Assembly: GCA_020847375.1 (NCBI GenBank)
Contig: JADLCB010000029.1
Coordinates: forward strand, 119,207 to 183,206
Length of the DNA stretch: 64,000 bases
Source of the DNA: Phycisphaerales bacterium
GTDB lineage: Bacteria > Planctomycetota > Phycisphaerae > Tepidisphaerales > Tepidisphaeraceae
Direction: 5' to 3'
Shown here in pieces: positions 37,808 to 46,671 of the stretch. Within the stretch, counting starts at the first letter, position 1. Every line of letters begins with the position of its first letter. The notes below the pieces were generated by a model, which saw only the letters and a list, made by a program, of their open reading frames with translations, was not told the origin of the DNA and did no database searches. A program made the translations under genes and the position numbers.

Positions 37808-37940
37808 AAAGCAGCCACCCAAAGGCGACCGGGGAACCGACGGCACAAGACCGGATCTGTTTAAGGCTGCTTCCTCTCGGACCTGACCTGGTTCACAGCC
37901 GACCCTTGCATCGGACCCGGCCACCTTTCGATGGCCGCTG
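37808..37940 (-). ncRNA. ffs: Signal recognition particle RNA (4.5S type)
   Basis: On the minus strand CAGGTCAGGTCCGAGAGGAA then GCAGCC is the conserved SRP domain IV, with a GAGA tetraloop in place of the common GGAA, and the symmetric and asymmetric loops that bind Ffh. The flanks (GCGGCCATCGAAAGGTGGCC at the 5' side and its partner ending in GGTGGCTGC) pair along the whole length, so the RNA is a simple rod of about 130 nucleotides without an Alu domain. A run of seven T follows at 37810-37804 and should end transcription. Confidence 0.92.
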
Positions 37941-37971
37941 ATTATTGTCCAACAAACACTACAGACGCACT

Positions 37972-38000
37972 ATTTTATCCGAAGTCCATCCCCGCGCCAA
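37972..38000 (-). promoter_or_regulatory. Candidate promoter of the SRP RNA
   Basis: TTGGCG, 17 bases, TAAAAT on the minus strand. The predicted start leaves a leader of about 25-30 bases before the mature RNA, as expected for a processed precursor. 37941-38118 holds nothing else convincing. Confidence 0.5.
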
Positions 38001-38118
38001 ACAACTCCAGGATAAACTGTTGTATGCTGCATGTTAATGGCGCGTAGCTGTTATTTGTGCCTCTATGACAAAATAGGGCTGGCCTGCATAAGCAGGAGTG
38101 CTCTTCATGCGAGGATGG

Positions 38119-38871
38119 TCAGACGGACTCAATGACTGACATCAAAATTTGTGCGGTCATGCGGTGGCCTTCTACGGTGGGATGATTCAGGCCGTTGGAC
38201 AACATGGCGGTGGTATCGATCCCTTTTGCAGCAAGCGTTTCCCATGCCGCGTAGACATCGGCGACAGGGATGGCATGGTCGCGACCGATTTGCCGCAGAC
38301 GATCGGCATAGGCAGCCAGGACACCTTCGTTTTGTACGGCAAGGAACTGGAAGACCCACTGGCGGTGCTGCGGAGCGACAGCCGTATTGTCCCTGGTCAG
38401 CATCATGTTGGGCGTGAGAAGAATAATGTCGCATTCAGCGTTGCGATGCGTTCGTTGAATAATGGACTCGATGGCTGTTTGGTAATCATCAAGTTTCTCC
38501 ATCCCACCCTGCACGGCATCGTTAAGTCCGAACGCGACCAGAAGCAGGTCAGGGTGATGAGGAAGCACGTCGCGATCCAATCTCTCCAAACCATGATGGG
38601 CGGCTTGGCCATCGACGCCGGCATTGATGGTATTGAAGATGCAGGTGGGGTATTTCTTTTCCAGCAGGTGGGCAAATTGGCGGTGATAGACCTGTTCGTG
38701 AAGGAACTGATCGACCGCAGCGACACCTTGGGTGACGCTGTCGCCCAAAGCCAGGATCAACGGAGCGCGGGCGGAGCGGTCGGCAATCTTTTCCTGAATG
38801 CGGCCGCGAAACCGCGACAAAGGAGAAAGCGATCCCTGGGTTGGAGCGGCAATGGGCATTGTCGTGCTCAT
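38119..38871 (-). CDS. SGNH/GDSL-family hydrolase
   Basis: 250 residues. Block I LALGDSVTQGVAAV carries the nucleophile Ser, VAFGLNDAVQGGM block III the Asn, and LSNGLNHPTVEGH the catalytic His; the Asp that often precedes this His is Asn here, as in some sugar O-acetylesterase relatives. No signal peptide, so probably cytosolic. Likely removes acyl groups from sugars in the rhamnoside operon. Start at MSTTMPI (38871), 10 bases after the isomerase stop. Confidence 0.8.
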   Translation of the reverse strand: MSTTMPIAAPTQGSLSPLSRFRGRIQEKIADRSARAPLILALGDSVTQGVAAVDQFLHEQVYHRQFAHLLEKKYPTCIFNTINAGVDGQAAHHGLERLDRDVLPHHPDLLLVAFGLNDAVQGGMEKLDDYQTAIESIIQRTHRNAECDIILLTPNMMLTRDNTAVAPQHRQWVFQFLAVQNEGVLAAYADRLRQIGRDHAIPVADVYAAWETLAAKGIDTTAMLSNGLNHPTVEGHRMTAQILMSVIESV

Positions 38872-38881
38872 GGTGGGACTT

Positions 38882-39850
38882 CTATTGCGCCAGCACGCTC
38901 CGTAGAAACCGCGACGTTGCCACGGCATCCTGGGCGACAATCAGTTGATCAATCTCCGCCCGATGATTCCGAACGATCTTGTCGAACTGAATAAGCCAGG
39001 CGACAGATTCCCCGATCGCGCCGGCTGCATCTTCCCGGTACGGATACTGATCCATCGACAGCCACCCTGAATATCCCGTCTTATCAAGCCAGTACAGTGT
39101 TTCAATATAGCAGGAACTGTGAACCGTCCCGACAATCATGTCATCATCCCACCTGCCGTGGTTGTCGTTAAAGTGCATGTGAAAAAGCCGATTCCCCGCC
39201 CGCTTGGCCAGGACAATCGCCTCCCCCACCACCTCCCCAGCCGCAAAGGCATGGCCGGTGTCGATCGTCACGCCCACATTTTCGCATCCGGTCTCCTGCG
39301 CCAACAGCAGCGTATCTGCCATTCGCGCCAGATAGGAATGGGTCCGCGGCTCCATCGGCTTATACTCCAACGCGAACTTCAGATCAGGATAGGCCATCGC
39401 CAATTCCGCAACCGCCTCGCACATCCAGCCCCGCCCCGCCTCATAATCGGCGCACAGCAGGTAGTCATAGCCATCCTGCCCCGGCCAGATGTTGATGATC
39501 CCGCACCCCAGTTCGCCAGCGATGTCGCACATCTGGCGGGTGTAGTCGATCGATTTGCGCCGTACTGCGGCATCAGGGGCCGAATAACTCCCCTTCCAAT
39601 ACACCTTGTCCGCAAACAAATCGGGTATAATCGATACGCACTGTAATCCCACATCTTTCAGTGCCCTGCTCATCTCCTTCACATTGTCAGGCCGAATATC
39701 CCATGTCCCAACCAGTTCAATCCCCGTCACATTGGCGATGCCGGCCGCTTGGCGCAACATGGTCATGGTGTCGGGGTTGTCCTTGTACCCGGCGCAGAAG
39801 CGGTCTTTGGTGTTCCCAAGATTCCCAAGAATGGCAGCATATTGTCTCAT
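38882..39850 (-). CDS. Sugar isomerase/epimerase (xylose isomerase-like TIM barrel)
   Basis: 322 residues. Metal ligands are suggested by ALEYKPMEPR (Glu), TIDTGHAFAAGE (Asp, His), MHFNDNHGRW (His, Asp) and LSMDQYP (Asp), the order seen in the AP endonuclease 2/xylose isomerase-like family, which includes rhamnose isomerases and ketose 3-epimerases. GAGGTG precedes the ATG. Sits among a GH78 gene and esterases, so an L-rhamnose-type sugar is a reasonable but unproven substrate. A decayed partial copy lies about 1.1 kb upstream. Confidence 0.83.
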   Translation of the reverse strand: MRQYAAILGNLGNTKDRFCAGYKDNPDTMTMLRQAAGIANVTGIELVGTWDIRPDNVKEMSRALKDVGLQCVSIIPDLFADKVYWKGSYSAPDAAVRRKSIDYTRQMCDIAGELGCGIINIWPGQDGYDYLLCADYEAGRGWMCEAVAELAMAYPDLKFALEYKPMEPRTHSYLARMADTLLLAQETGCENVGVTIDTGHAFAAGEVVGEAIVLAKRAGNRLFHMHFNDNHGRWDDDMIVGTVHSSCYIETLYWLDKTGYSGWLSMDQYPYREDAAGAIGESVAWLIQFDKIVRNHRAEIDQLIVAQDAVATSRFLRSVLAQ

Positions 39851-39994
39851 GATGTTTCACCTCATGGTTATTGATCGACCCTGTAACTGTGCTGATGTCC
39901 GCTCGTTCAGCAGGGGCTTTCCGGCGACAAACCGTTTTGTATTCTGCAAAGCAATATCATGAATTCTTTGCACAAAATTCCATCTTTTCTGACG

Positions 39995-40807
39995 CTATTT
40001 TCGAGCCAGCGCCCAGTCCAGGAGAATCTTCATTCCGTGTTGATACCATTCATCGCCACACGTATGCCCGATGTCTTGGGTGACATTGAAATCCACCAGT
40101 TCCGTACCAAAGCCGCGTTTTTGATTGGCTTGGTTCAGACCCAGGAAAAAACGGCAGGCGCTCAGCGTGCCGACACGCTGGTCATGGTTGCCGATGGTCA
40201 TATAAATCTGCCTGCCCGCCAACTGGTCGGCGAAAAGTGACAGCCGCAAATCGGCAATTTGCGACGTGTCACGCTGGGCAGAAAACTCCGTCAACTCCCG
40301 CCAGTCCGTCACCGGAGCGAATCCGCCGCCGATTTTTAACCGCTCATCCGCCGCCATCAGGCGAAACGCCAGATAGGCATAGCGGGAAATCCCTGTTACT
40401 ACAATGCGATCAGGCTTGGCCCAGCCCTCGGCAGTGCAGTGATTGAGCACCGCGCGAGCTTCTTGAATGAAGGCTTCAAATGGATCGACGCCTTGCATTA
40501 TGTTGTGGCACAACTCGGTCAAATCATCCGGCATGGCTTGCGTGTTGAAGCTGACGACGGGATGTCCGTAACTCCAGAAGTATTCGGCTGGCAGTTGATT
40601 TGGCGGCACGAAATGCGTCGACGCGCCACCGATTGTCAGCAGGAGCACCGGATCGGGATGAAGCTGCTTTCGAGGCGGTGAAGCGATGATGGCCGGAATT
40701 GTTCGATCACCACAAGTCGCATGGAACTCCTGCAACACCAACCCGCGCGCAACCAAGGGCGCCAACGTATGGAACGCGGATTCAATATCCATGGCTTGAG
40801 TGCTCAT
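39995..40807 (-). CDS. Alpha/beta hydrolase-like protein
   Basis: 270 residues. VLLLTIGGASTHF (oxyanion region), RIVVTGISRYAYLAFRLMAA (nucleophile elbow GxSxxA), IYMTIGNHDQRVGT (acid region) and TQDIGHTCGDEW (His) fit an alpha/beta hydrolase of the prolyl-oligopeptidase/acetyl esterase kind; substrate unknown. Start set at MSTQAMD (40807), with GGAG 7-10 bases upstream; the frame extends 57 codons further up but that part covers the isomerase remnant. No signal peptide. Confidence 0.65.
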   Translation of the reverse strand: MSTQAMDIESAFHTLAPLVARGLVLQEFHATCGDRTIPAIIASPPRKQLHPDPVLLLTIGGASTHFVPPNQLPAEYFWSYGHPVVSFNTQAMPDDLTELCHNIMQGVDPFEAFIQEARAVLNHCTAEGWAKPDRIVVTGISRYAYLAFRLMAADERLKIGGGFAPVTDWRELTEFSAQRDTSQIADLRLSLFADQLAGRQIYMTIGNHDQRVGTLSACRFFLGLNQANQKRGFGTELVDFNVTQDIGHTCGDEWYQHGMKILLDWALARK

Positions 40808-40973
40808 AACGGCTCCGGGAGACACAAGCGCTCTACTCCTGTTCCTCAAACACGCCGTCATTGCGGCCTTGCAGAGAGATGTATCAATGTTTGACCGCGA
40901 GCGACCGCCAACGACGAGGTGAAGCATACAACCGTGCGGCGGCAGATCCATGCCAACAGCCGCCATACTGATA

Positions 40974-41093
40974 TCCATTTCCGTCGAACATCGTTAACCC
41001 ACGCGCCCCGCCGGTCGTCAAGGCGTGTCTGGCCGCGATTGTCGCGTCAACGTTTTCGCAGCCCGCTTTCTGCGTTAAATCATCTATCGCCGT
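40974..41093 (-). pseudogene. Fragment of a sugar isomerase gene
   Basis: About 40 codons encode DDLTQKAGCENVDATIAARH and then ALTTGG, which align with LLLAQETGCENVGVTIDTGH and AFAAGE of the intact isomerase at 38882-39850. The metal-binding Asp is lost, and no similar sequence flanks it beyond the rest of a short frame. It overlaps the last bases of the rhamnosidase gene in another frame. This looks like the remains of a duplicated isomerase. The rest of 40808-40973 shows nothing else. Confidence 0.55.
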
Positions 41094-43497
41094 ACCGTAT
41101 ACCGGCGTGGCCGTGCTGGCTCGCATACGCCTCAGAAACAATGCGCCCGTCTTCCACAATCGTTTCATGGTCTCCCGCCGGTACTTCCCGTCCGTCGGGC
41201 AAAATGCCGACACACCCGCGCGGGACGGACAACGAGATTTTCGTTCCTCCGGGCTGCCGATCACAACTGAGTTTGATGACGCCCCGTGGCGTGTGGACGG
41301 TCCCGCGAACATGCTGCATGCCACCCATGCACGGATTGATCGAGAAACGCCCAAAACCGTCACTGAGCGGCGCTATGCCCAACACGTGGCGTTGCATCAC
41401 ATTCACCGGCGCCAATGAAAACGCATGACACAGGCTTCCCACACCGCCGATGGCCTGTTTCCCATGCCTGTGCACATTGAACTCCCAGATGGTTGGGCTC
41501 CCGCTTTGGAGGATCGGCCCCCAATAGCGGTGAATCAGCCGATGAACTTCATCCAGTCGCCCGATGGCAGCCATGGCCTCGAAAACGAAATACAGCATGT
41601 ACAATTCCGGCAGATGCAGATCGTCGCGGAACAAGGCCTGTTCCACAGCAGATCGGTGGTCCGGATTGAGGTGGCCGCTGAGCAATGCCAGCGCGTGGGT
41701 GAGTCTGCCAGCCGGCTCGGGCGCTTGGGAAGCATCTTGCCCAAGCCACTCCAGAAAGCACGCGCGTTGGTCGTCCCAGAAAATGTGATCGATTTGAGCG
41801 GCCTTGCGTGCCGCCCGCTGCCGATACTCTGAAGCCTTTTGTGGATTGCTGGGTGAATACAGATCGGCCAGACATTGAAGGGCGTGAACGTGGAACCAGT
41901 TCACCACGCACGCGTTTTTCCCATCGAGAGGCCGGTTTGTAAATTGAAAAGACCAGTCCACAAAATTCCATATTTCCTTCGGCGGACAGAGCATCCCCGA
42001 AGCATCCGCGAACTTTTCGCATTGGTCGACCAGATCCGCCATCTCATCGAGAACCGCTTCAACAAACTGACGATCACCTGTATAGGCCTGGTAATCCTTG
42101 AGCGCCAGCGGGAGAAAAAGGTTGGTCGCAAAAAGGACGACATACGGGTTGTCATCCGTGGGACAGACGCCGCCGATCAGCCCGTTGGCCTCCCTTTGGC
42201 TCAGCGCCAAGGCAATACATCGTCGCGGCAAGTCCGCAGTGTTGACCATCTCCAACCAAAAGCGATTCACGACAAGAAAATCATTAACCCAAAATGCCAT
42301 TTCACGCCATGGACAATCCATGACGGTATCGGTGGCGCAGACGCTGAGGGTGGCGAGACACCGATGCCAGAGCGTGTTGTGAAAATCACTGTCGCAGGAG
42401 AACTCGGCGTGATCCTCGATGGGATATCGCTCATCAACCAGTGTAAGGCCATGCAGGCGAATCGGGCGGTCAAACCCGCGCATCGCCAGTTGCATATATC
42501 GGCCCCCACGCCTGCGAAGTGGATTGGAGATCTGCTGCCGGCCCTCGCCAAGTATGTAGCGATCGGCGAAATGATACCCCTCGGCAGGATGTAGTTGCAG
42601 ACGCTCGTCCTGAATTTCCTCCTGATAGCCGATATCGACAATGGTGCCGGCCGGTGCGTCAATATCCATCTGAAAATAGCCTATGAACTCCTTGCGAAAA
42701 TCGATAATCAGCGTCACCCCCCCTCCGTCGCTTGCGGTCGGCACGTGTACAGTTTGCCCCCTGAGCAAGGCGCGAACATCAAGTGACATTGGAAGATGCG
42801 GCTCAGTGGTGAGCAGGCCGGCCACGCTGACGGCATTAGGTTCGGATAGGGGCATCAACGCCCGCACCACCGGAATATCTTTGGGCAACAGACGGGTGTG
42901 TTGAAGTGGCGCCACGTCGCGCAGGAACAATGTTTTGGCATGGATCGGTCGGTCGTCTGGAATCATGCAGGCAGGGAACCATGTCGAATCATCCTGAAAT
43001 CGCTCCCAATCATGAGGCGCCTGGCGCAGATCCCGCCATTCCATCAATCCGATCTGCGAAGTGTACTTCTGGACATCCTCGGTGCGGTACTCCTTGGCTA
43101 TTTGCACCTGCCACGACTCGTCAGTGAACAGTTGGCCGGAAGCGAAAAATAAGGCTGGCTCAGCCGGAGCCGCGATATAGGTGGGAAAATTATCGCAGAA
43201 GATTTCGGCCGCAATAATGTTTTCACCACTCTTCAGATGCGCGGCTGCGTTATGGCGGTCCAGGAAGTTGCAGACGCGCGTGCCGCGAGCCGGACCTGTT
43301 CCCACGCAGACGCCGTTGATATACAGCGTGTACCGGCTTTCGGCCGCTACGTACACCCATCCCGCCGGATCGAGTTGAGTACGATCCACCCTGCGCCTGG
43401 CGCGAAATACGCATCCGCGAAGCCCTCGGGCGTCGGCTGGTGCAATCCACCGCGCCGGTTTCGGATATTGCGTTCGTTCAAAGTCTTTTGTCGCCAT
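41080..43497 (-). CDS. Alpha-L-rhamnosidase-like glycoside hydrolase (GH78)
   Basis: 805 residues. N-terminal beta-sandwich domains (RYTLYINGVCVGTGPARG is the common GH78 N-terminal motif), then an (alpha/alpha)6 barrel from about residue 370: TDTVMDCPWREMAFWVNDF (about 390-408) corresponds to the DCPxRE-WxGD acid motif, here with ND, and WNFVDWSFQFTN and IWEFNVHRHG follow. A C-terminal beta domain ends the protein. No signal peptide, hence probably intracellular or periplasmic by an unseen route. It is second in a leftward set with aldolase, esterase, isomerase and GDSL hydrolase. Confidence 0.8.
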   Translation of the reverse strand: MATKDFERTQYPKPARWIAPADARGLRGCVFRARRRVDRTQLDPAGWVYVAAESRYTLYINGVCVGTGPARGTRVCNFLDRHNAAAHLKSGENIIAAEIFCDNFPTYIAAPAEPALFFASGQLFTDESWQVQIAKEYRTEDVQKYTSQIGLMEWRDLRQAPHDWERFQDDSTWFPACMIPDDRPIHAKTLFLRDVAPLQHTRLLPKDIPVVRALMPLSEPNAVSVAGLLTTEPHLPMSLDVRALLRGQTVHVPTASDGGGVTLIIDFRKEFIGYFQMDIDAPAGTIVDIGYQEEIQDERLQLHPAEGYHFADRYILGEGRQQISNPLRRRGGRYMQLAMRGFDRPIRLHGLTLVDERYPIEDHAEFSCDSDFHNTLWHRCLATLSVCATDTVMDCPWREMAFWVNDFLVVNRFWLEMVNTADLPRRCIALALSQREANGLIGGVCPTDDNPYVVLFATNLFLPLALKDYQAYTGDRQFVEAVLDEMADLVDQCEKFADASGMLCPPKEIWNFVDWSFQFTNRPLDGKNACVVNWFHVHALQCLADLYSPSNPQKASEYRQRAARKAAQIDHIFWDDQRACFLEWLGQDASQAPEPAGRLTHALALLSGHLNPDHRSAVEQALFRDDLHLPELYMLYFVFEAMAAIGRLDEVHRLIHRYWGPILQSGSPTIWEFNVHRHGKQAIGGVGSLCHAFSLAPVNVMQRHVLGIAPLSDGFGRFSINPCMGGMQHVRGTVHTPRGVIKLSCDRQPGGTKISLSVPRGCVGILPDGREVPAGDHETIVEDGRIVSEAYASQHGHAGIRYGDR

Positions 43498-43570
43498 AAT
43501 GTGGACAAAGAGTGTTGTACGGAATCAGCCGCACCAATGGGGCGCACAGAAATTCACCCGCCGCTTTATC

Positions 43571-44530
43571 CTACTTGGATGACTGGTTATACATCAATTC
43601 CGGATAGTTGGCCGACATCCATTGACGCAGCGTTGCAACACTTTGATCGCTCCAGCCCGTATAGGGTGCGCGGCAACGTTGGTGTGATTGCGCAAAACCG
43701 GCCGCGACCGCCATCGCCTTGTCCACCGTGGGATCGGATGAGCCTTCGCCAAGCTCACCAATGAGCACGCCAAGACGCGAATAAAACGTGGCCAAGCGTC
43801 TCTGTTGCTTTATCGCCTCGATCCAGTCACCGGCTTGGGCGGCGGCGTAATACCTCATCATGTAGTCCGGATTCACGCCGATGAGCGCGCTGTAGCAACC
43901 TCTGGCGCCCAACTGCATTCCCGAAGCCAGCAGCGGTTCGGATACGAAGAAGGATAGTTGCGGCACAGCCTGAATATCGTCCTGCAACTGGCTGAAATGC
44001 GATCCGGCAAAGGTATATTTGACGCCCACCAGTGAGGGGCAGACTTCGAGAATTTTCAAGTAGTCGCCGGCGTGCAGAAATCGTTTGGATCGCGGAATGT
44101 TGTAATGCACGATCGGCATATCCGGACAGGCGGTGTACAGATCGCGGAAGAATTGCAACACTTCTCGATCGTTCAATTCCATCCAATAAGGCAATACGAT
44201 CTGGGCCGCGCCAACCGCCGCCTTGGTGTTCGCATACTCCAGTAATCGCAGTGTTTTATGTGTTGCGTCGCTGCAGCAGCCGATCTGCAGCGGAATGCCG
44301 GCCTGGCCGCACAGGTGGGATTGAATATCCACCATCTGCTTGAATTCATCGAAGTCCAGCGCGTAAAACTCCCCGGTCGATCCGGTCGTGTAGATCCCAT
44401 GAGGCTTGTGCCGTATCGTCAGGCGGATATTGGCTGCATAGGCGTCAGCATCGAAGCGGTAATTTTCATCCCAGCACAGAATGCTCCCTGCCCAAATACC
44501 GAATATGTCATTCGCACTGAGTCTTTTCAT
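43571..44530 (-). CDS. DapA/N-acetylneuraminate lyase-family aldolase
   Basis: 319 residues. (beta/alpha)8 class I aldolase: YTTGSTGEFYALDFDEFKQ holds the GxTGE carboxylate-binding loop, VHYNIPRSKRF the conserved Tyr, and LVGVKYTFAGSHF the Schiff-base Lys. Dihydrodipicolinate synthase is unlikely because the gene lies in a sugar locus; sialic acid lyase or a 2-keto-3-deoxy-aldonate aldolase is more plausible. Start at ATG 44530, with AAAGG 8 bases upstream; ATG 44533 and 44557 are in frame. Divergent from the GntR regulator. Confidence 0.82.
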   Translation of the reverse strand: MKRLSANDIFGIWAGSILCWDENYRFDADAYAANIRLTIRHKPHGIYTTGSTGEFYALDFDEFKQMVDIQSHLCGQAGIPLQIGCCSDATHKTLRLLEYANTKAAVGAAQIVLPYWMELNDREVLQFFRDLYTACPDMPIVHYNIPRSKRFLHAGDYLKILEVCPSLVGVKYTFAGSHFSQLQDDIQAVPQLSFFVSEPLLASGMQLGARGCYSALIGVNPDYMMRYYAAAQAGDWIEAIKQQRRLATFYSRLGVLIGELGEGSSDPTVDKAMAVAAGFAQSHQRCRAPYTGWSDQSVATLRQWMSANYPELMYNQSSK

Positions 44531-44599
44531 CATTTGCCCTTTGGTGATGCTGTTCATCGATTTGGTCTACCGCACTGCGGATGACCACGCCATTACTTT

Positions 44600-44638
44600 T
44601 GTATACGAATCAAGGATAGCAAACGCAATTATAATTGC
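44600..44638. promoter_or_regulatory. Operator-like sites before the aldolase gene
   Basis: TTTTGTATACGAAT (core TGTATAC at 44600-44606) resembles the TGTnnnACA-type half sites of GntR/FCD regulators. At 44625-44638 lies the perfect 14-bp palindrome GCAATTATAATTGC, which also contains a -10-like TATAAT for leftward transcription. The TGTATAC site would then be in the 5' UTR of the aldolase transcript. Confidence 0.45.
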
Positions 44639-44691
44639 AAGCCGATATCAATCAGATCGATATAGCTATCAGACTATGTCGACATAATATA

Positions 44692-44720
44692 TTGCTGATA
44701 AATGAAATACGTACTATAAT
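44692..44720 (+). promoter_or_regulatory. Promoter of the gntR-type gene
   Basis: TTGCTG, 17-base spacer, consensus TATAAT (44715-44720), about 120 bases before the regulator start. Confidence 0.6.
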
Positions 44721-44783
44721 GGAACATTTTCCATGGATTTTCCGAGCTTGTCACTTGAGGTATATGGGAATCTTATTGACTAT

Positions 44784-44793
44784 ATGTATACAT
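44784..44793. promoter_or_regulatory. Second TGTATAC operator candidate
   Basis: ATGTATACAT is a perfect 10-bp palindrome containing the same TGTATAC core as the site at 44600. It lies downstream of the regulator promoter and just after a TTGACT hexamer, a position suited to autorepression. Confidence 0.45.
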
Positions 44794-44843
44794 TAAATTA
44801 GCATGAACAACCCACGTAAAGCCGTTGGCAAAGAAAGGCAGCC

Positions 44844-45527
44844 ATGAAACTTATTGACCAATCGACAGTGCCACCGGATGCCAAGTCACGCAAGATCAAG
44901 TCCAGCCATCGAGATCGAGCATACGGCGTGATTCGCCGCTCGATTCTGCTGGGACATCTTAAACGCGGGGTGCGTGTCAACGAGCGCGTACTGGCTGAGC
45001 AACTCGGCATCAGCCGCATGCCGGTGCGTGAGGCGCTATTGTGCCTCCATGGGGAGGGGTTGATCCGAAAATCCAAGTGCGGCCTGCAGGTTACCAAGCT
45101 GACACCGCAAGAGACCGGCTACCAAAAGGAATTTCGCGCCATTGTCGAGTGTGCTGCAGTGCGGCTGGCTGGCCAGCGCATTACGCCTGCAGAAATCGAG
45201 CGCCTGCGTGAAGTCATCGCCGAACAGGAAATTCTCGAAACCGCCAAGGACATGCAGGCCTTTGGCGAAAGTGACCTGCTCTTTCATCAGTTGCTGCTCA
45301 AAGCCTCGCGAAACCCCTTCCTCACCCGCCTATCGGGAACGCTGGGAATGGGGTTGGTTGTGGGAGGAAGCGAACCCTGTAAAGCAACCGTGGAAATGCA
45401 TGCCCAAATCCTCGATGCCGTCGCCAAAGGCGACGCGGATGAGGCCGAGAAACAAATGTACAAACATGTGATTGAGGATTCGACGTATAGTCAGGACACC
45501 GCGTGCGCGGATGAGGATCCAGAGTAA
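44844..45527 (+). CDS. GntR-family regulator, FCD type
   Basis: 227 residues. N-terminal winged helix (AYGVIRRSILLGHLKRGVRV, ERVLAEQLGISRMPVREALL; residues about 30-75) and a C-terminal all-helical FCD ligand domain (VECAAVRLAGQRITPAEIERL, FHQLLLKASRNPFL). FadR/NanR-type members bind organic or sugar acids. Divergent from the aldolase operon and first in a rightward set with a sialidase-like and an amidohydrolase gene. AAAGG precedes the ATG. Confidence 0.9.
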   Translation: MKLIDQSTVPPDAKSRKIKSSHRDRAYGVIRRSILLGHLKRGVRVNERVLAEQLGISRMPVREALLCLHGEGLIRKSKCGLQVTKLTPQETGYQKEFRAIVECAAVRLAGQRITPAEIERLREVIAEQEILETAKDMQAFGESDLLFHQLLLKASRNPFLTRLSGTLGMGLVVGGSEPCKATVEMHAQILDAVAKGDADEAEKQMYKHVIEDSTYSQDTACADEDPE

Positions 45528-45545
45528 ATACAACCAGGATACATT

Positions 45546-46649
45546 ATGGCCTATGACATCGTTAAAGAGGGGTTCATTCATCGCTGTCCGCCCGACGGAC
45601 CAGAGCAGGTCGCCGCGACCGGGCGCTGCGCGGTCACGCGAAATGGTCAGATACTTTGCAGCTACATGACCCAGTCCGCATTGAGCCAAAATGACTTCGT
45701 GCCCATGCTGTCCGGCTCGTCGGACAATGGCAATAGCTGGCAAACCCACAGGCAGATTTGGCCGCATTTGCGTAAAGCCTATTCCATCAACGTCTCCATC
45801 AGCCGATCGTCCGCAGGTGATCTTTTTCTGTTCGGATCGCGTACTCCGCGAACCAGGCCCGATGAATCCTTCTGGTCCCAGGAAACACTTGGTATTCTGC
45901 AAAATGAGTTGGTCTGGTCACGATCAATGGATGATGGCGCAACGTGGACCGATCCTTGTGCAGTGGCTGTCCCCCTGCCGGGAGCGGCCGAGTCCCCCGC
46001 GCCTTTGTGCATTACCCGCACAGGTCGGTGGGTCGCTCCGTATTCGCCGCACAACACGTTCGATCCCAACCTGAAGGTTGATCTTCGTCACGTTGTCCTG
46101 ATGCAAAGCGACGATCAGGGACAAACGTGGAGACACAACTCGATGATCCGCGTCACCGAAGACGATGCCTATGTAGCCGAAGCTTGGGTTACGGAGCTTT
46201 CCACAGGCGTATTGCTGGGAACCGCGTGGCATCTGCGCCGCGGGCCAGGGGATGATTTCCCCAATGCCTACGCGCTGTCAACGGATAATGGGCGCACGTG
46301 GGGACCGACGCGCGCTACTCCGATTCGTGGTCAATCCGCTGGCATGGCTCCCTTGGATGATGGAAAGGTGCTGTTCGCCTACAATCAGCGGCGCCATGGC
46401 ACACCGGGTGTCTGGCTGGCGCTGGCCAAACCGAACGACGCAGATTTCGGCGTCGTGGCGAATGAAGTGGTTTGGCGCGCCACCGATGCCACGAGAAACG
46501 CGACATCGGGGAAAAGCACGAACTGGACCGATTTCGCCTTCGGGGAACCCTCTGTCACCGTTCTGCCGGATCAAACGGCATTGGTTGCCTTCTGGTGCAT
46601 CCAACCGGACGGCGCCGGTATTCGGTATGTTAAAGTAAAACTATCCTGA
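45546..46649 (+). CDS. BNR/Asp-box sialidase-like protein
   Basis: 367 residues. A six-bladed beta-propeller is indicated by four Asp-box repeats: SGSSDNGNSW, SMDDGATW, SDDQGQTW, STDNGRTWG. An Arg near the N-terminus (TGRCAVTRNG) and FGEPSVTVLPDQTAL fit the exo-alpha-sialidase-like family. No signal peptide, so cytosolic; substrate may be a sialoside or another glycoside. AGGA precedes the ATG; 18 bases after the gntR-type gene. Confidence 0.78.
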   Translation: MAYDIVKEGFIHRCPPDGPEQVAATGRCAVTRNGQILCSYMTQSALSQNDFVPMLSGSSDNGNSWQTHRQIWPHLRKAYSINVSISRSSAGDLFLFGSRTPRTRPDESFWSQETLGILQNELVWSRSMDDGATWTDPCAVAVPLPGAAESPAPLCITRTGRWVAPYSPHNTFDPNLKVDLRHVVLMQSDDQGQTWRHNSMIRVTEDDAYVAEAWVTELSTGVLLGTAWHLRRGPGDDFPNAYALSTDNGRTWGPTRATPIRGQSAGMAPLDDGKVLFAYNQRRHGTPGVWLALAKPNDADFGVVANEVVWRATDATRNATSGKSTNWTDFAFGEPSVTVLPDQTALVAFWCIQPDGAGIRYVKVKLS

Positions 46650-46671
46650 ACACTCCGCGAGGCAATCCCCC

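Noticed and set aside
40808..40978. 57-codon N-terminal extension of the esterase-like gene
   Set aside because: Cysteine- and Arg-rich, covers the isomerase remnant, and the ATG at 40807 has a better ribosome site.
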